A DNA stretch of 64,000 nt from Bacteroidota bacterium (GTDB lineage: Bacteria > Bacteroidota > Bacteroidia > B-17B0 > Aurantibacillaceae): assembly GCA_013297775.1 (NCBI GenBank), contig JAAFIL010000008.1, positions 1 through 64,000 on the forward strand, read 5' to 3'. Position numbers and translations under genes: made by a program. Each line of letters begins with the position of its first letter. The first letter of the stretch is position 1. Shown here one piece after another: positions 1 through 8,042 of this stretch. The notes below the pieces were generated by a model that did no database searches, was not told the origin of the DNA, and was given only the letters and a program-made list of their open reading frames with translations.

Positions 1-386
1 GAGCGAGGCGGCTGAGGCACGAAGACCCCGCAGCGACTTGGGCAGGCTCGGCGAGGCAGCAGCAAAATAGCAAAACGCCCAAGGGGCTAAAGCGGATGAC
101 CCGACCCCAAAGTAGAACCAATGTTAACTTAAAACTGATAGTGTAATTATTACACTAAGCTAAGTAAAACTTGATAGGGGACACGCCCAAAAATTTCTAA
201 TAAACCTTAATTTCAAGAAATCGGATGATCTAGAATAAAACGTTTAACTGTGTAAAAGACTGCCACTAACAAAGGTTTTAAATTGAGCGTTTGTGCTTTC
301 ATTTTGCATTTGTGCTAAACTGAATACTCGTGCTTCTAATCCCTCCACATCGCCAAGCCCAGACCGTTGATGTGGACTTTGATAAC
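1..386. other. Gene-free left edge with GC-rich tract and degenerate repeat head
   Basis: No convincing gene is seen. Bases 1 to about 115 are far richer in G and C than the rest of the window and carry no repeat seen elsewhere here; they could be the tail of a structured element or another intergenic repeat cut by the window edge. Bases about 200-262 resemble a degenerate copy of the head repeat found at 6032-6128 (shared pieces such as TTTCAAGAAATCGG and AGAATAAAA). The short reading frame at 244-468 on the minus strand overlaps the next gene and has no recognisable family. Confidence 0.5.
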
Positions 387-1613
387 TTATTTTGCTATCA
401 TTTCGGCTACTTCTCGTCCGGTTTTCATGGCAGCATTTAATGAAGGATAGGCTGTGTAATCGCCACAACGGTACATAAAATCATTTATTTGTAAAGAAGC
501 ATAAAGTGGATTAGCTCCGATGTATTGCGGCAATGCCTCGGGTATGTGATAAGAGCGAAGGTGTTGCCAAGAATAGGCATCTCCAAACCATTTCGTTAAT
601 TCGGCTTGTACTTCTTCGACTAAATTTTCGCTTGGTACTTGTTTTCCATTTACGATGCTTACCGAAACCAATGATTTTCCGTTGGGTGCGTAGGAAGGCG
701 CAAAGGCCGATAAAACCAGCAAATGATCAATTAATTCATCGGTGTTCGAATTGATAATAAGGTAAGGTGTTTTAAATCTATTGAATGGGACATGACTTGT
801 GAAATAAAGACAAGTGGTGCCATTAAACGCTGTTGTTGGGATTTCGCCTAATAGACGAGCCGTTGCACTGGCGTCTGTGGCTACTACAATTTTTTCGGCA
901 ATGATTGTTTCTCCGTTTTTAAGGTGTAGTGTTTTACCCTCTATTTTACTAACGTGTGTGTTTAACTTAATTTGATGCGGCGCAAGATGAGCGGCAATTT
1001 GAAGCGGAATTGCTTGCATTCCCTCTTGGGGTACAACAACATCGCCTTTAGCAAATTGACTGAATAAAAACTTAAATAAGGAGGCCTCTGTTTTTAAATT
1101 TCGTTCTAAAAAAACACCTCTAAAAAATGGTTTAAAAAAACGGTTAAGAATTGTGTCGGAGTAGCCCATGCTTTTCAAAAAATCGGCGGTGGTTTGTTTA
1201 TGGGCTGGTGCTATGCGTGTGGGTTCGGATGCGTTTCGGAGTTTTACATTCAAATGTAAAATCTTTAGTTTATCCCATACATTGCCAATGGGGGCCACTA
1301 GGGCTTTTGGTGCTGTACTCCAATTTTTTAAAGGATTAGGCATCACGTGAAACCGATTGCCTACTCGGATGCGCGCGCCCGAAGGCACTTTTTTAAGATG
1401 TAAAGCCTTGTAATTTAATAAACGTTGCGCTTCGGGATACGAGGTTAAAAGCACTTGAAAGCCTTTATCTAACTTAAAGCCATCAACAGTATCGGTTTGT
1501 ACACGGCCTCCAACTTGTGTTGAAGATTCTAAAACAATGCACTCGATACCTTTATCTTTTAAATATTTGGCGCAAGTTAACCCTGCCATGCCAGCCCCTA
1601 TTATAACAACCAT
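387..1613 (-). CDS. NAD(P)/FAD-dependent oxidoreductase, flavin amine oxidase fold
   Basis: A 408-residue flavoprotein. The N-terminus starts directly with the dinucleotide-binding strand: GAGMAG at residues 6-11, the ribose-binding acidic residue E29 and the GGRV motif at 35-38, which is the hallmark of the amine oxidase, protoporphyrinogen oxidase and phytoene desaturase superfamily. Near the C-terminus (about 380-405) a CGDYTAYPSLNAA segment matches the second FAD contact of these enzymes. No signal peptide or membrane anchor is seen, so it is probably cytosolic. The substrate cannot be told: members act on amines, porphyrinogens or carotenoids, and no carotenoid or haem genes are adjacent. 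It stands alone, convergent with nothing, and its start is fixed by the motif beginning within five residues of the ATG. Confidence 0.85.
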   Translation of the reverse strand: MVVIIGAGMAGLTCAKYLKDKGIECIVLESSTQVGGRVQTDTVDGFKLDKGFQVLLTSYPEAQRLLNYKALHLKKVPSGARIRVGNRFHVMPNPLKNWSTAPKALVAPIGNVWDKLKILHLNVKLRNASEPTRIAPAHKQTTADFLKSMGYSDTILNRFFKPFFRGVFLERNLKTEASLFKFLFSQFAKGDVVVPQEGMQAIPLQIAAHLAPHQIKLNTHVSKIEGKTLHLKNGETIIAEKIVVATDASATARLLGEIPTTAFNGTTCLYFTSHVPFNRFKTPYLIINSNTDELIDHLLVLSAFAPSYAPNGKSLVSVSIVNGKQVPSENLVEEVQAELTKWFGDAYSWQHLRSYHIPEALPQYIGANPLYASLQINDFMYRCGDYTAYPSLNAAMKTGREVAEMIAK

Positions 1614-1773
1614 AATCTTATTTATTAATCTCTTAGTTTAAAAACAAACCGTTAAACTGCCGAAACTCTTGTTTAATCTTATCTTTCTATATTTTGCTTT
1701 CTTTACTAAATCAATATCTCTTAAACATTTAATGCCTAAAAGTTGTTCATGTAAGTAGTATATATTTTAATCC

Positions 1774-2259
1774 ATGCAGCATTTACTTTTTTACAGTTTA
1801 CTAATAATTACTTCGTGTAGCTTGGCACAAACTAAAGGCAAGTCCACTTGTAGCCCAGTTAACGAAACCAAACCCTCTAAAACAATGAAGGATAAAACAA
1901 TTACCCATGGCAAAAATGTTCTTGGAACAGATTTAAAAATTGCAGGAACCAACCCTATTACGGGCTATTACCGCGATGGTTTTTGCTCGTCGGGCGAAGA
2001 GGATAAAGGCGTTCACGTTGTAGCCGCTGTGGTAACCGATGCGTTTTTACAATTTTCAAAAGCCAGAGGCAACGACCTCATCACTCCTTTACCAGCTTAT
2101 GGTTTTCCGGGTTTAAAAGTGAATGATAAATGGTGCTTGTGCGCTAGTAGATGGAAAGAAGCCTACGATGCGGGTGTGGCACCACCTGTTATATTAGAGG
2201 CCACACACGAAAAAGCACTTGAGTTTGCAACTTTAGAACAGCTAAAATCTGCAAAGTAA
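1774..2259 (+). CDS. DUF2237 family protein with N-terminal extension
   Basis: A 161-residue protein. From about residue 48 to the end it matches the DUF2237 family: NVLG near the start, then GYYRDGFC, the acidic SSGEEDKGVH segment, FSKARGNDL, GFPGLK, WCLCASRW and VAPPVILEATHE. The family usually has about 120 residues and no known function. Here about 37 extra residues precede it and look like a signal peptide (hydrophobic core FYSLLIITSCSLA) followed by a KT/S-rich linker, so the protein may be exported or a lipoprotein (C15). An internal ATG encodes M38 and would give a cytosolic protein of family length. Which start is used is not settled by the sequence. It is convergent with the metalloregulator downstream. 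Confidence 0.8.
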   Translation: MQHLLFYSLLIITSCSLAQTKGKSTCSPVNETKPSKTMKDKTITHGKNVLGTDLKIAGTNPITGYYRDGFCSSGEEDKGVHVVAAVVTDAFLQFSKARGNDLITPLPAYGFPGLKVNDKWCLCASRWKEAYDAGVAPPVILEATHEKALEFATLEQLKSAK

Positions 2260-2348
2260 AATTAAAAGAGTCATTCAGTAGTTTCATCCCGTTTGTGCAT
2301 ACAAGATATTCTGGTTACTGATAAAATTTTGGAGTCTTTTACATAGTT

Positions 2349-3035
2349 TTATTTTTTGCAATCGCAGTTGGGTTTAAGGCATGAAACTAGAATATTACTG
2401 GCGGCTTTTGACGATATCAATACGGTATCTTTATATTTATTAATTAGTTTAATGGTTTCGTCGTAAGTTATAATTTGTTCTACTTGTAACTTATCGTTTA
2501 ATGAAATTTTTAATTCGGTAAGATAGTTTAAAAACGCTTCGCTATGTTCGTTCACTCCTAAAACAAGGCATTTACAGCCCTTCGTACTTTTCGATAAAGG
2601 TCTTCTGTTAGATTTTGGTAGTTCGCCTTGTTTATTAGGAATAGGATCGCCATGCGGGTCAAATTCGGGCTTACCTAAATTCGTATATATTTTATCTATC
2701 AATTTATCAGAATTAACGTGTTCTAATTGTTCGGCTATTTCATGTATTTCACTCCAACTAAATTTTAATTCTTTGTACAAATAGGTTTCCCAAATTCGGT
2801 GACGGCGCACAATGTTAACCGCAATTTCAAATCCTTTTTTAGTCAATTTTATACCTCGTGCTTTATGGTAAGTTATTAAACCTTTGATGGATAAAACCGA
2901 AAGTTTTTCTAAGACCGTTGGTGGTTTTAGTGCCAACCAGTTAGCCAGTTCGGTAGGGGTAACCAGTTTATTCTTATCCAAATCATGCAGTTGATAAATG
3001 GCCTTTAAATAATTTTCTTCAATAAACGATTTCAT
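2349..3035 (-). CDS. mntR: DtxR/MntR-family metal-dependent transcriptional repressor
   Basis: A 228-residue regulator. Residues 1-65 form the winged helix of the family (EENYLKAIYQL at the start, then a helix-turn-helix with LKPPTVLEKLSVL and the wing GIKLTKKG). Residues about 70-140 form the metal-binding dimerisation domain (RRHRIWETYL, then WSEIHEIAEQLEHV). The C-terminus (about 150-225) is a FeoA/SH3-like domain ending in a cysteine-containing tail (CLKPNCDCKK). With Fe(II) or Mn(II) bound, such proteins repress metal uptake genes. It is transcribed away from a TonB receptor operon, and a DtxR-box-like palindrome lies in the shared 103-bp gap, so it very likely controls that operon and itself. 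Iron or manganese as effector cannot be decided; the symbol reflects family usage. Confidence 0.88.
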   Translation of the reverse strand: MKSFIEENYLKAIYQLHDLDKNKLVTPTELANWLALKPPTVLEKLSVLSIKGLITYHKARGIKLTKKGFEIAVNIVRRHRIWETYLYKELKFSWSEIHEIAEQLEHVNSDKLIDKIYTNLGKPEFDPHGDPIPNKQGELPKSNRRPLSKSTKGCKCLVLGVNEHSEAFLNYLTELKISLNDKLQVEQIITYDETIKLINKYKDTVLISSKAASNILVSCLKPNCDCKK

Positions 3036-3060
3036 GGTATAAAGGTATAAATAAGTTTAT

Positions 3061-3106
3061 AAATTAGGTTACCCTAATTTTAATAAAAAGATACTACTTA
3101 TATTTG
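3061..3106 (+). promoter_or_regulatory. DtxR-box-like operator overlapping a Bacteroidota promoter
   Basis: Bases 3061-3080 read AAATTAGGTTACCCTAATTT; the two 10-base arms are reverse complements at 9 of 10 positions. The core TTAGGTTA-CCTAA resembles the known DtxR/IdeR box. About 19 bases downstream, TATATTTG at 3099-3106 fits the Bacteroidota -7 consensus TAnnTTTG, so the palindrome covers the -33 region of the promoter for the TonB receptor at 3139. It also lies 26 bases in front of the regulator gene on the other strand. Binding by the adjacent regulator is inferred, not shown. Confidence 0.75.
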
Positions 3107-3138
3107 TACTCTATTAAATACTATCTATGACTTAATTT

Positions 3139-5466
3139 ATGAGAAACCATCGTTCTTTTAAAATAATACTCGTGCAGTTCTTGTTCTTTTTATCGTTCTT
3201 GCAAGTTATATACGCGCAAGAGAAAGGCAGCGTGCAAGGTGTTATTACTTCTAATGGAACTGTGTTAGAGTTTGCGGTGATTGGTTTAAAAAAAACTACA
3301 AACGGCACAACTAGCGATGGTAAGGGCTATTATGAACTAAAAAATATACCCTTTGGCACTTACGATATTGAAGCCTCGTGTATTGGTTATGAAAAGCAAA
3401 CTAAAAAAATTACCCTTTCGGCTAACCAAGCCCAAATGATTTTAGCATTCGATTTAAAAGAAAGCGGAACTTATTTAAACGAGGTGGTTGTATCGGGAAC
3501 AATGAAAGAAGTATCGAAATTGGAAAGTCCAGTTTCGGTTGAAGTTTACGCTGCGTCCTTTTTTAAAGCCAATCCAAACCCAACTATTTTTGAAGCCATG
3601 CAAACAATAAATGGTGTGCGTCCTCAACTTAACTGCAATGTTTGTAACACGGGCAATATAAAAATAAACGGATTAGAGGGTCCCTACACTATGGTTCTCA
3701 TTGATGGGATGCCACTGGTAAGCGGTTTATCAACGGTTTATGGTTTAAGCGGGATTCCTACTTCGTTAATTGAACGCGTAGAAATTGTAAAAGGCCCCGC
3801 CTCTACTCTATATGGCTCGGAGGCGGTTGGGGGTTTAATTAACGTGATTACCAAAAAACCAAATCATGCACCAATTATTGCCGCCGATATTTTTAGCACT
3901 TCGTGGGGCGAAGTGAATACAGATTTAGCAACAAAATTTTCTCTTGGCAAAAAGGTACAATCGCTATTGGGCGTTAATTACTTTAATTTTCAACAACGGA
4001 TTGATAAAAATGAGGATGGCTTTACAGATATGACGCTTCAAAACAGGTTATCGGTTTTTAATAAATGGACGTTTGAGCGCAAAGATAACCGTGTGTTTAC
4101 ACTAGCTGGGCGTTATGTGCATGAATCTCGCTGGGGCGGGGATATGCGATGGAATGAACAATTTAGAGGCGGTGATAGCATTTACGGCGAAAGTATTTAC
4201 ACCAAACGTTGGGAGTTGTTTGGCGTTTATCAGTTGCCCGTAAAAGAAAAAATCTTATTTCAATTTAGTACCAATGGTCATCATCAAAATTCGTACTATG
4301 GCAATACCCCTTATTTTGCCGACCAAAAGATACTGTTTGGGCAATTAACGTGGCATAAAGAATTAGGGAGAAATAATGACTTACTTTTTGGATTGGCAAC
4401 ACGTTATACGTTTTATGATGACAATACCCCTGCAACCGCCACTTTTGATACGCTTGCAACTCCAAAAAATAAGCCATCGCACATTTATTTACCAGGTTTA
4501 TTTATTCAAGATGAAATTAAATTTAATGAAAGTAACAAATTATTAGTGGGTGTACGCTACGATTACAACAGCATTCATGGCTCCATTTTTTCGCCACGCT
4601 TAAATTATAAGTTGTCTTCGCGCAATAAGAAAAATAGTTTTCGAGTAGGATTGGGCAATGGGTATAGAGTTGCTAATATTTTTACCGAAGACCATGCGGC
4701 TTTAACGGGTGCAAGAACAGTTGTATTTTTAAACAATTTAAAACCCGAAACATCGTATAACGGAAACCTTAATTTTGTGAAAAAAATAGAGGCTAAAAAT
4801 AATACGTTTATTAGTTTGGATGCAAGTGCCTGGTACACCTACTTTACCAATAAAATTATTGCAGATTATGATAGCGATCCAAATAAAATTATTTACGATA
4901 ACTTAAAAGGCTATGCCATTTCGAGGGGCGTTTCTTTAAACTTAGATGTTGCGTTTAATAATGGCTTAACTTTTTTAGTAGGTGCAACAGCCATGGATGT
5001 GTATCAAGTAAATAATTCGGTACGCGTTCTACAACTGCTTACAGAGCGTTACTCGGGTGTTTGGACTATTGGTTATACGTTTAAAAAAATAGGACTGTCT
5101 GTTAATTACACCGGTAATTTATATGGGCCTATGCGTTTGCCATTGTTAAATGCGTTAGATCCTCGCTCGGCATTTTCGCCATGGTGGAGCATTCAAAACA
5201 TACAACTAACTAAAACATTTAACGAACGCTTTGAAATTTATGGCGGTATTAAAAACTTATTAAACTGGACTCCTACTAAAGGAAATCCGTTTATTATTGC
5301 CCGGAGTGGGGATCCATTTGATAAAGAGGTTACATTTGATGCCAATGGCCAAGCAGTGCCAACCAGTAACAATCCTTATGGGTTAACCTTTGATCCAACT
5401 TACATGTACGCCCCCAACCAAGGTATTAGAGCATTCTTGGGATTACGGTACAATTTTAATAAATGA
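3139..5466 (+). CDS. TonB-dependent outer-membrane receptor, probably for metal uptake
   Basis: A 775-residue outer-membrane receptor. A signal peptide (about 1-26, hydrophobic FLFFLSFLQVIYA) is followed by a carboxypeptidase-regulatory-like beta-sandwich (about 30-110, GSVQGVIT to GYEKQTKKI), typical of Bacteroidota receptors. The plug follows (about 125-240) with INGLEGPYTMVLIDGMPL and IERVEIVKGPASTLYGSEAVGGLINVITKK split over its two signature blocks, then a 22-strand-type barrel rich in alternating aromatic residues ending in F-N-K. A CNVC pair in the plug is a possible metal contact. The gene follows a DtxR-type operator and overlaps the next gene by 4 bp. Substrate is inferred as an iron or manganese complex, possibly haem or a siderophore; a general nutrient receptor remains possible. 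Confidence 0.88.
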   Translation: MRNHRSFKIILVQFLFFLSFLQVIYAQEKGSVQGVITSNGTVLEFAVIGLKKTTNGTTSDGKGYYELKNIPFGTYDIEASCIGYEKQTKKITLSANQAQMILAFDLKESGTYLNEVVVSGTMKEVSKLESPVSVEVYAASFFKANPNPTIFEAMQTINGVRPQLNCNVCNTGNIKINGLEGPYTMVLIDGMPLVSGLSTVYGLSGIPTSLIERVEIVKGPASTLYGSEAVGGLINVITKKPNHAPIIAADIFSTSWGEVNTDLATKFSLGKKVQSLLGVNYFNFQQRIDKNEDGFTDMTLQNRLSVFNKWTFERKDNRVFTLAGRYVHESRWGGDMRWNEQFRGGDSIYGESIYTKRWELFGVYQLPVKEKILFQFSTNGHHQNSYYGNTPYFADQKILFGQLTWHKELGRNNDLLFGLATRYTFYDDNTPATATFDTLATPKNKPSHIYLPGLFIQDEIKFNESNKLLVGVRYDYNSIHGSIFSPRLNYKLSSRNKKNSFRVGLGNGYRVANIFTEDHAALTGARTVVFLNNLKPETSYNGNLNFVKKIEAKNNTFISLDASAWYTYFTNKIIADYDSDPNKIIYDNLKGYAISRGVSLNLDVAFNNGLTFLVGATAMDVYQVNNSVRVLQLLTERYSGVWTIGYTFKKIGLSVNYTGNLYGPMRLPLLNALDPRSAFSPWWSIQNIQLTKTFNERFEIYGGIKNLLNWTPTKGNPFIIARSGDPFDKEVTFDANGQAVPTSNNPYGLTFDPTYMYAPNQGIRAFLGLRYNFNK

Positions 5467-5927
5467 TGAGACCAGCTTTTTACATTATACTGTTTATTAC
5501 TTTGAGTTGTCGTTTATTTTCGCAAGTGAATTGGACGGCCTTTGAAAATTTAAACGATAGTATGCACAAACAAAAAAAGCCGCTTTTAATTTTTGTTCAT
5601 ACGGATTGGTGTAAGTTTTGTTATTTACAAGATAACAAAACTTTTACGGATAGTTTAGTATTTACACTTTCTAAAAACTTTTATTGTTTGCGTTTAAATG
5701 CCGAAACTAAAACTGCCATTACTTTTATAAACAGAACTTATACTTATAAGGCAACAGGTGTAAACACGGGGCAACACCAATTAGCCGATTATTTAGCTAA
5801 AGAAAAAGGGCTTGTTAGTTACCCAACCACAATTCTTTTGAATACCAAGCTAGAACTGACGAAGCGTTTGGTGGGCTTTTATAACGCCAATGATCTCATT
5901 AAACATTTAATTCTGATGGCGCATTAA
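5463..5927 (+). CDS. Secreted thioredoxin-fold protein
   Basis: A 154-residue protein with an N-terminal signal peptide (about 1-21, IILFITLSCRLFS) and a thioredoxin-fold domain. The redox motif is WCKFC (C50 and C53), preceded by a PLLIFVHTD strand, and the cis-proline loop is SYPTTILL near residue 120. This is the pattern of periplasmic DUF255-like thiol proteins that reduce or oxidise disulfides. Its ATG overlaps the receptor stop codon by 4 bp (ATGA), so the two are translated together and share the DtxR-like control. A role in maturing the cysteine-containing receptor, or in reductive release of bound metal, is inference. Confidence 0.85.
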   Translation: MMRPAFYIILFITLSCRLFSQVNWTAFENLNDSMHKQKKPLLIFVHTDWCKFCYLQDNKTFTDSLVFTLSKNFYCLRLNAETKTAITFINRTYTYKATGVNTGQHQLADYLAKEKGLVSYPTTILLNTKLELTKRLVGFYNANDLIKHLILMAH

Positions 5928-6031
5928 ATAAAAAAGAATAATTGTGTTTAGAAGCTATTTAAGATTATTTGTTTAGTATTCTTAATTTTTGATTTATTTT
6001 AATACTTGTTTTTTAAACTATGGTACCTTCT

Positions 6032-6128
6032 TTAACCGAGATTTTAAGAAAGAAGTTATTTAGAATAAAATAGCTAACTCTGTAAAACGCTTAAAATCAA
6101 TACTTAAAAAATGAGTTAGATGGAATTA
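6032..6128 (+). repeat. Head repeat (family B), copy 1
   Basis: About 95 bases from TTAACCGAGATTTTAAG through AGAATAAAATAGCTAACTC to GAGTTAGATGG. It contains the short inverted pair CTAACTC/GAGTTAG about 35 bases apart. Near copies occur at 6325-6419, 12701-12788 (minus), 38988-39076 and, split, at 49242-49500 (minus). The bases after it (ATTATGCAATAAGAATCG) match the end of the hairpin tail at 49098-49241, so a fused head-tail unit was once present here. Confidence 0.85.
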
Positions 6129-6161
6129 TGCAATAAGAATCGAACTCAGATTAAACTCTAT

Positions 6162-6295
6162 CTCGTCCTTGTTTAGCGAAGCGTAACGAGGACGTTTGAG
6201 AACTGCGTTTGTAACGCAGATATAGTGATGAAGTGGGCGTTACAAACGCCCGTTTAACACGTCCTCGTTTCCGCTAACGCTCAAACAAGGACGAG
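6162..6295 (-). repeat. 134-bp palindromic element (family A), copy 1
   Basis: The element begins CTCGTCCTTGTTT and ends with the exact inverse AAACAAGGACGAG, a 13-base terminal inverted repeat. Each half also contains its own inverted repeats (CGTCCTCG/CGAGGACG, GGGCGTT/AACGCCC, CTGCGTT/AACGCAG). The copy at 49287-49420 has the same length in the opposite orientation and differs at about five positions. A third copy at 38911-39318 is interrupted. No reading frame is carried. It lies between two head repeats. Confidence 0.9.
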
Positions 6296-6324
6296 GGGAG
6301 TAGTATCAAACTAAAAATAATCAT

Positions 6325-6419
6325 CCGAGATTTTAAGGAAGAAGTTATTTAGAATAAAATAGCTAACTCTGTAAAACGCTTAAAATCAATATTTAAAAAA
6401 TGAGTTAGATGGCATTATA
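6325..6419 (+). repeat. Head repeat (family B), copy 2
   Basis: Almost the same sequence as copy 1 about 290 bases upstream and in the same direction, starting CCGAGATTTTAAGG and ending GAGTTAGATGGCATTATA. The two copies flank the family A element, giving the order B-A-B. Confidence 0.85.
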
Positions 6420-6456
6420 CTCTTTTTTAATACACGATTATTATTTCATAAATACA

Positions 6457-6494
6457 AATGGTAGCATCTATCCATTCGATTAAATGCTACCATT
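6457..6494 (-). terminator. Perfect hairpin downstream of the 6557-7279 gene
   Basis: AATGGTAGCAT at the left and its exact inverse ATGCTACCATT at the right are separated by about 15 bases. It lies about 60 bases downstream of the minus-strand gene ending at 6557. There is no clear T-run after it, so terminator is a tentative reading; an mRNA-stabilising hairpin is equally possible. Confidence 0.45.
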
Positions 6495-6556
6495 GTGACC
6501 TGTTCTTTCTCAACGATTTTTTTGGAGTTATTACACAGGCTCTGAGTTAATTTATA

Positions 6557-7279
6557 TTACTGATTATTGGCTTGCTTTAAAATTTGAATGGCTTTATTTT
6601 GCTTTAACAAAGCAGATGTTTCGCTTTCGTCGGCATTGCCCATTGAACCTAGTTTAGAACTACTTGTTGGCATGGCATACGCTTCTTCGCGCATTTCGCT
6701 ACCTATGCGCATGTCGCGTTCGGCTTCAAAATAAATGGATTCGGCTTCTAAGGTAGTTTTGGCCGAAGCACGATTAATAGCCGAAAGTTTATTGTAGTGA
6801 TTTTTATTGGAGGTATAGTGTTCCATGTTTATTTTGCCACGTATTTCTGAAGCGTAAACCATTTTTTGTTCGGCTTCTAAGGCTAGTTTAGCCGCGTGTT
6901 CTAACAAGGCTTTCCGTTCTTCGGGCGATTTTTGGCGGGCTTTTAAGCGTGCGGCCAATTCCTCGTTATAAAGTGCGTCGGCTTCTTCTTGTAATTTATC
7001 CATGTAATGACGGGCAATGTTTAAAAGGGCTGTTGTTGAATTTTCATTATTAATATTATCCAACTTTAAAATTTCTTTTAAACTGAGTTCGGCATAAGAT
7101 AATTTATTAGTAACCGCAGCTAATGTGGCGGTTGAAGAAGAACCCAACGTAACTAAAACCCGTTTGTTAATGGGCGAAGTTGTGGAAGGTATTACCGAAA
7201 AATTATCGGTTGTTTGGCTATTTAAACCTAAGGTTAAGAACACTAACCCGATCCAGATAAGGTAAATTTGAGTTTTCAT
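6557..7279 (-). CDS. Small secreted coiled-coil protein, paralogue of the giant SPOR protein
   Basis: About 240 residues from the ATG at 7279, which gives a clean signal peptide (MKTQIYLIWIGLVFLTLG then LNSQ); an in-frame ATG eight codons earlier at 7303 is possible but spoils it. After a short linker the protein is helical and rich in A, E, K and L, with heptad-like spacing, as in periplasmic coiled coils. Its last 35 residues (KLGSMGNADESETSALL then KQNKAIQILK) match two segments inside the 2425-residue protein at 25017-32294 (IGAMSNAEEKENEI and LGAIENAEEKETEL, each followed by a KQ-containing helix). It therefore looks like a single-repeat relative of that protein. No known domain family is recognised. 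Predicted to be periplasmic or outer-membrane associated. Confidence 0.75.
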   Translation of the reverse strand: MKTQIYLIWIGLVFLTLGLNSQTTDNFSVIPSTTSPINKRVLVTLGSSSTATLAAVTNKLSYAELSLKEILKLDNINNENSTTALLNIARHYMDKLQEEADALYNEELAARLKARQKSPEERKALLEHAAKLALEAEQKMVYASEIRGKINMEHYTSNKNHYNKLSAINRASAKTTLEAESIYFEAERDMRIGSEMREEAYAMPTSSSKLGSMGNADESETSALLKQNKAIQILKQANNQ

Positions 7280-7590
7280 GGGAGTCTGTTTTAAAAGGTT
7301 CATTAATTGTTTGATTTGTTAGTATTTCCGATTTTATATTTTCTTTTCTTTTTAGTTCACCAACCCTTTAAAGATTATTTATTGGGTATCTGGTAGGCAA
7401 CGTTTTATATTTTTTACGCTTGGGGTTCAAAAAAGTTAGGTGTTTTTCCGCCTCCAATACAAACAACGCTTGGTGAATAGCTTTATTGGCTTAATTAAGG
7501 TATCTAAAACGGTTTTAGGAATGATGTTTTTTTTAAGAGTACAAGAATGCACTCAAACTTATGAGTTAAATGATTTTGATTTATAGTTAA

Positions 7591-7733
7591 TACTAATATC
7601 GATTCAAAAAAATACATATAAACTCATTCTTTTTCACTCACACTTCTCTAAAAAATAGTTTCAGGGCAAACATATAGTATATATTTGAGCCAGTTCGTGT
7701 GCTGGGGCTATGCAACGATTTTTTTGAATCGTC
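7591..7733 (+). repeat. Diverged family D element
   Basis: Starts TACTAATATCGATTC and carries a 14-base perfect inverted pair, CGATTCAAAAAAAT at about 7598 and ATTTTTTTGAATCG at about 7712. Its left half aligns position by position with the intact D elements (same order of ATTCTTTTTC, ACTTCTC and CAAAAA-type blocks) but with many changes. It looks like an old copy next to a recent one. Confidence 0.55.
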
Positions 7734-7783
7734 TGAATAAAATTTATGCTGAGGGCAGCCGAAGTGAATAATTTCGTTTCTAT

Positions 7784-7971
7784 TGTATCTTTTAGAACCG
7801 ATATTGGTATAATACCAACATCATTTCTAAAAGATACATTGACCCAGTTTCTTTTCTCTTATACTTCCTCAAAAATTATACCCGTAGGCCTGGCTACGCC
7901 TATAATTTTTTCGTCGCCTAAAAGAAAAATAATTCTGGTTCAACTTGTATCTTTTAGAACCGATATTGGTA
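7784..7971 (+). mobile_element. MITE-like family D element, copy 1, with abutting right-end fragment
   Basis: Bases 7813-7971 are a 159-bp element starting TACCAACATCATTTCTAAAA and ending in the near inverse (TTTTAGAACCGATATTGGTA), that is about 26 bases of imperfect terminal inverted repeat flanked by TA. The centre is a second palindrome (AAAAATTATACCCGTAGGCC to CCTATAATTTTT). Bases 7784-7811 repeat the right end (TATCTTTTAGAACCGATATT), so a broken copy abuts the full one. The copy differs from those at 12263 and 44998 at three or four positions only. Confidence 0.85.
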
Positions 7972-8042
7972 TAAATCATTTATTTCAACTTTAAACAACT
8001 TCATATTTTATTTTAAAGTAACCGATTTAATAAAATTTAGGT

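Larger units (their letters stand above)
7304..8042. other. Gene-free interval holding family D repeats
   Basis: About 740 bases between two minus-strand genes with no supportable gene. The right half holds a diverged and an intact family D element (listed separately). The left part (7320-7590) shows nothing recognisable beyond low-complexity AT-rich sequence. The 82-codon frame at 7746-7994 lies inside the repeat and is not a gene. Confidence 0.6.

Noticed and set aside
244-468. 74-codon minus-strand frame overlapping the flavoprotein gene
   Set aside because: It overlaps the C-terminal coding region of a well-supported gene and its upstream part has no recognisable domain.
7746-7994. 82-codon plus-strand frame
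   Set aside because: It lies within a broken and an intact family D element; no start signals or family features.
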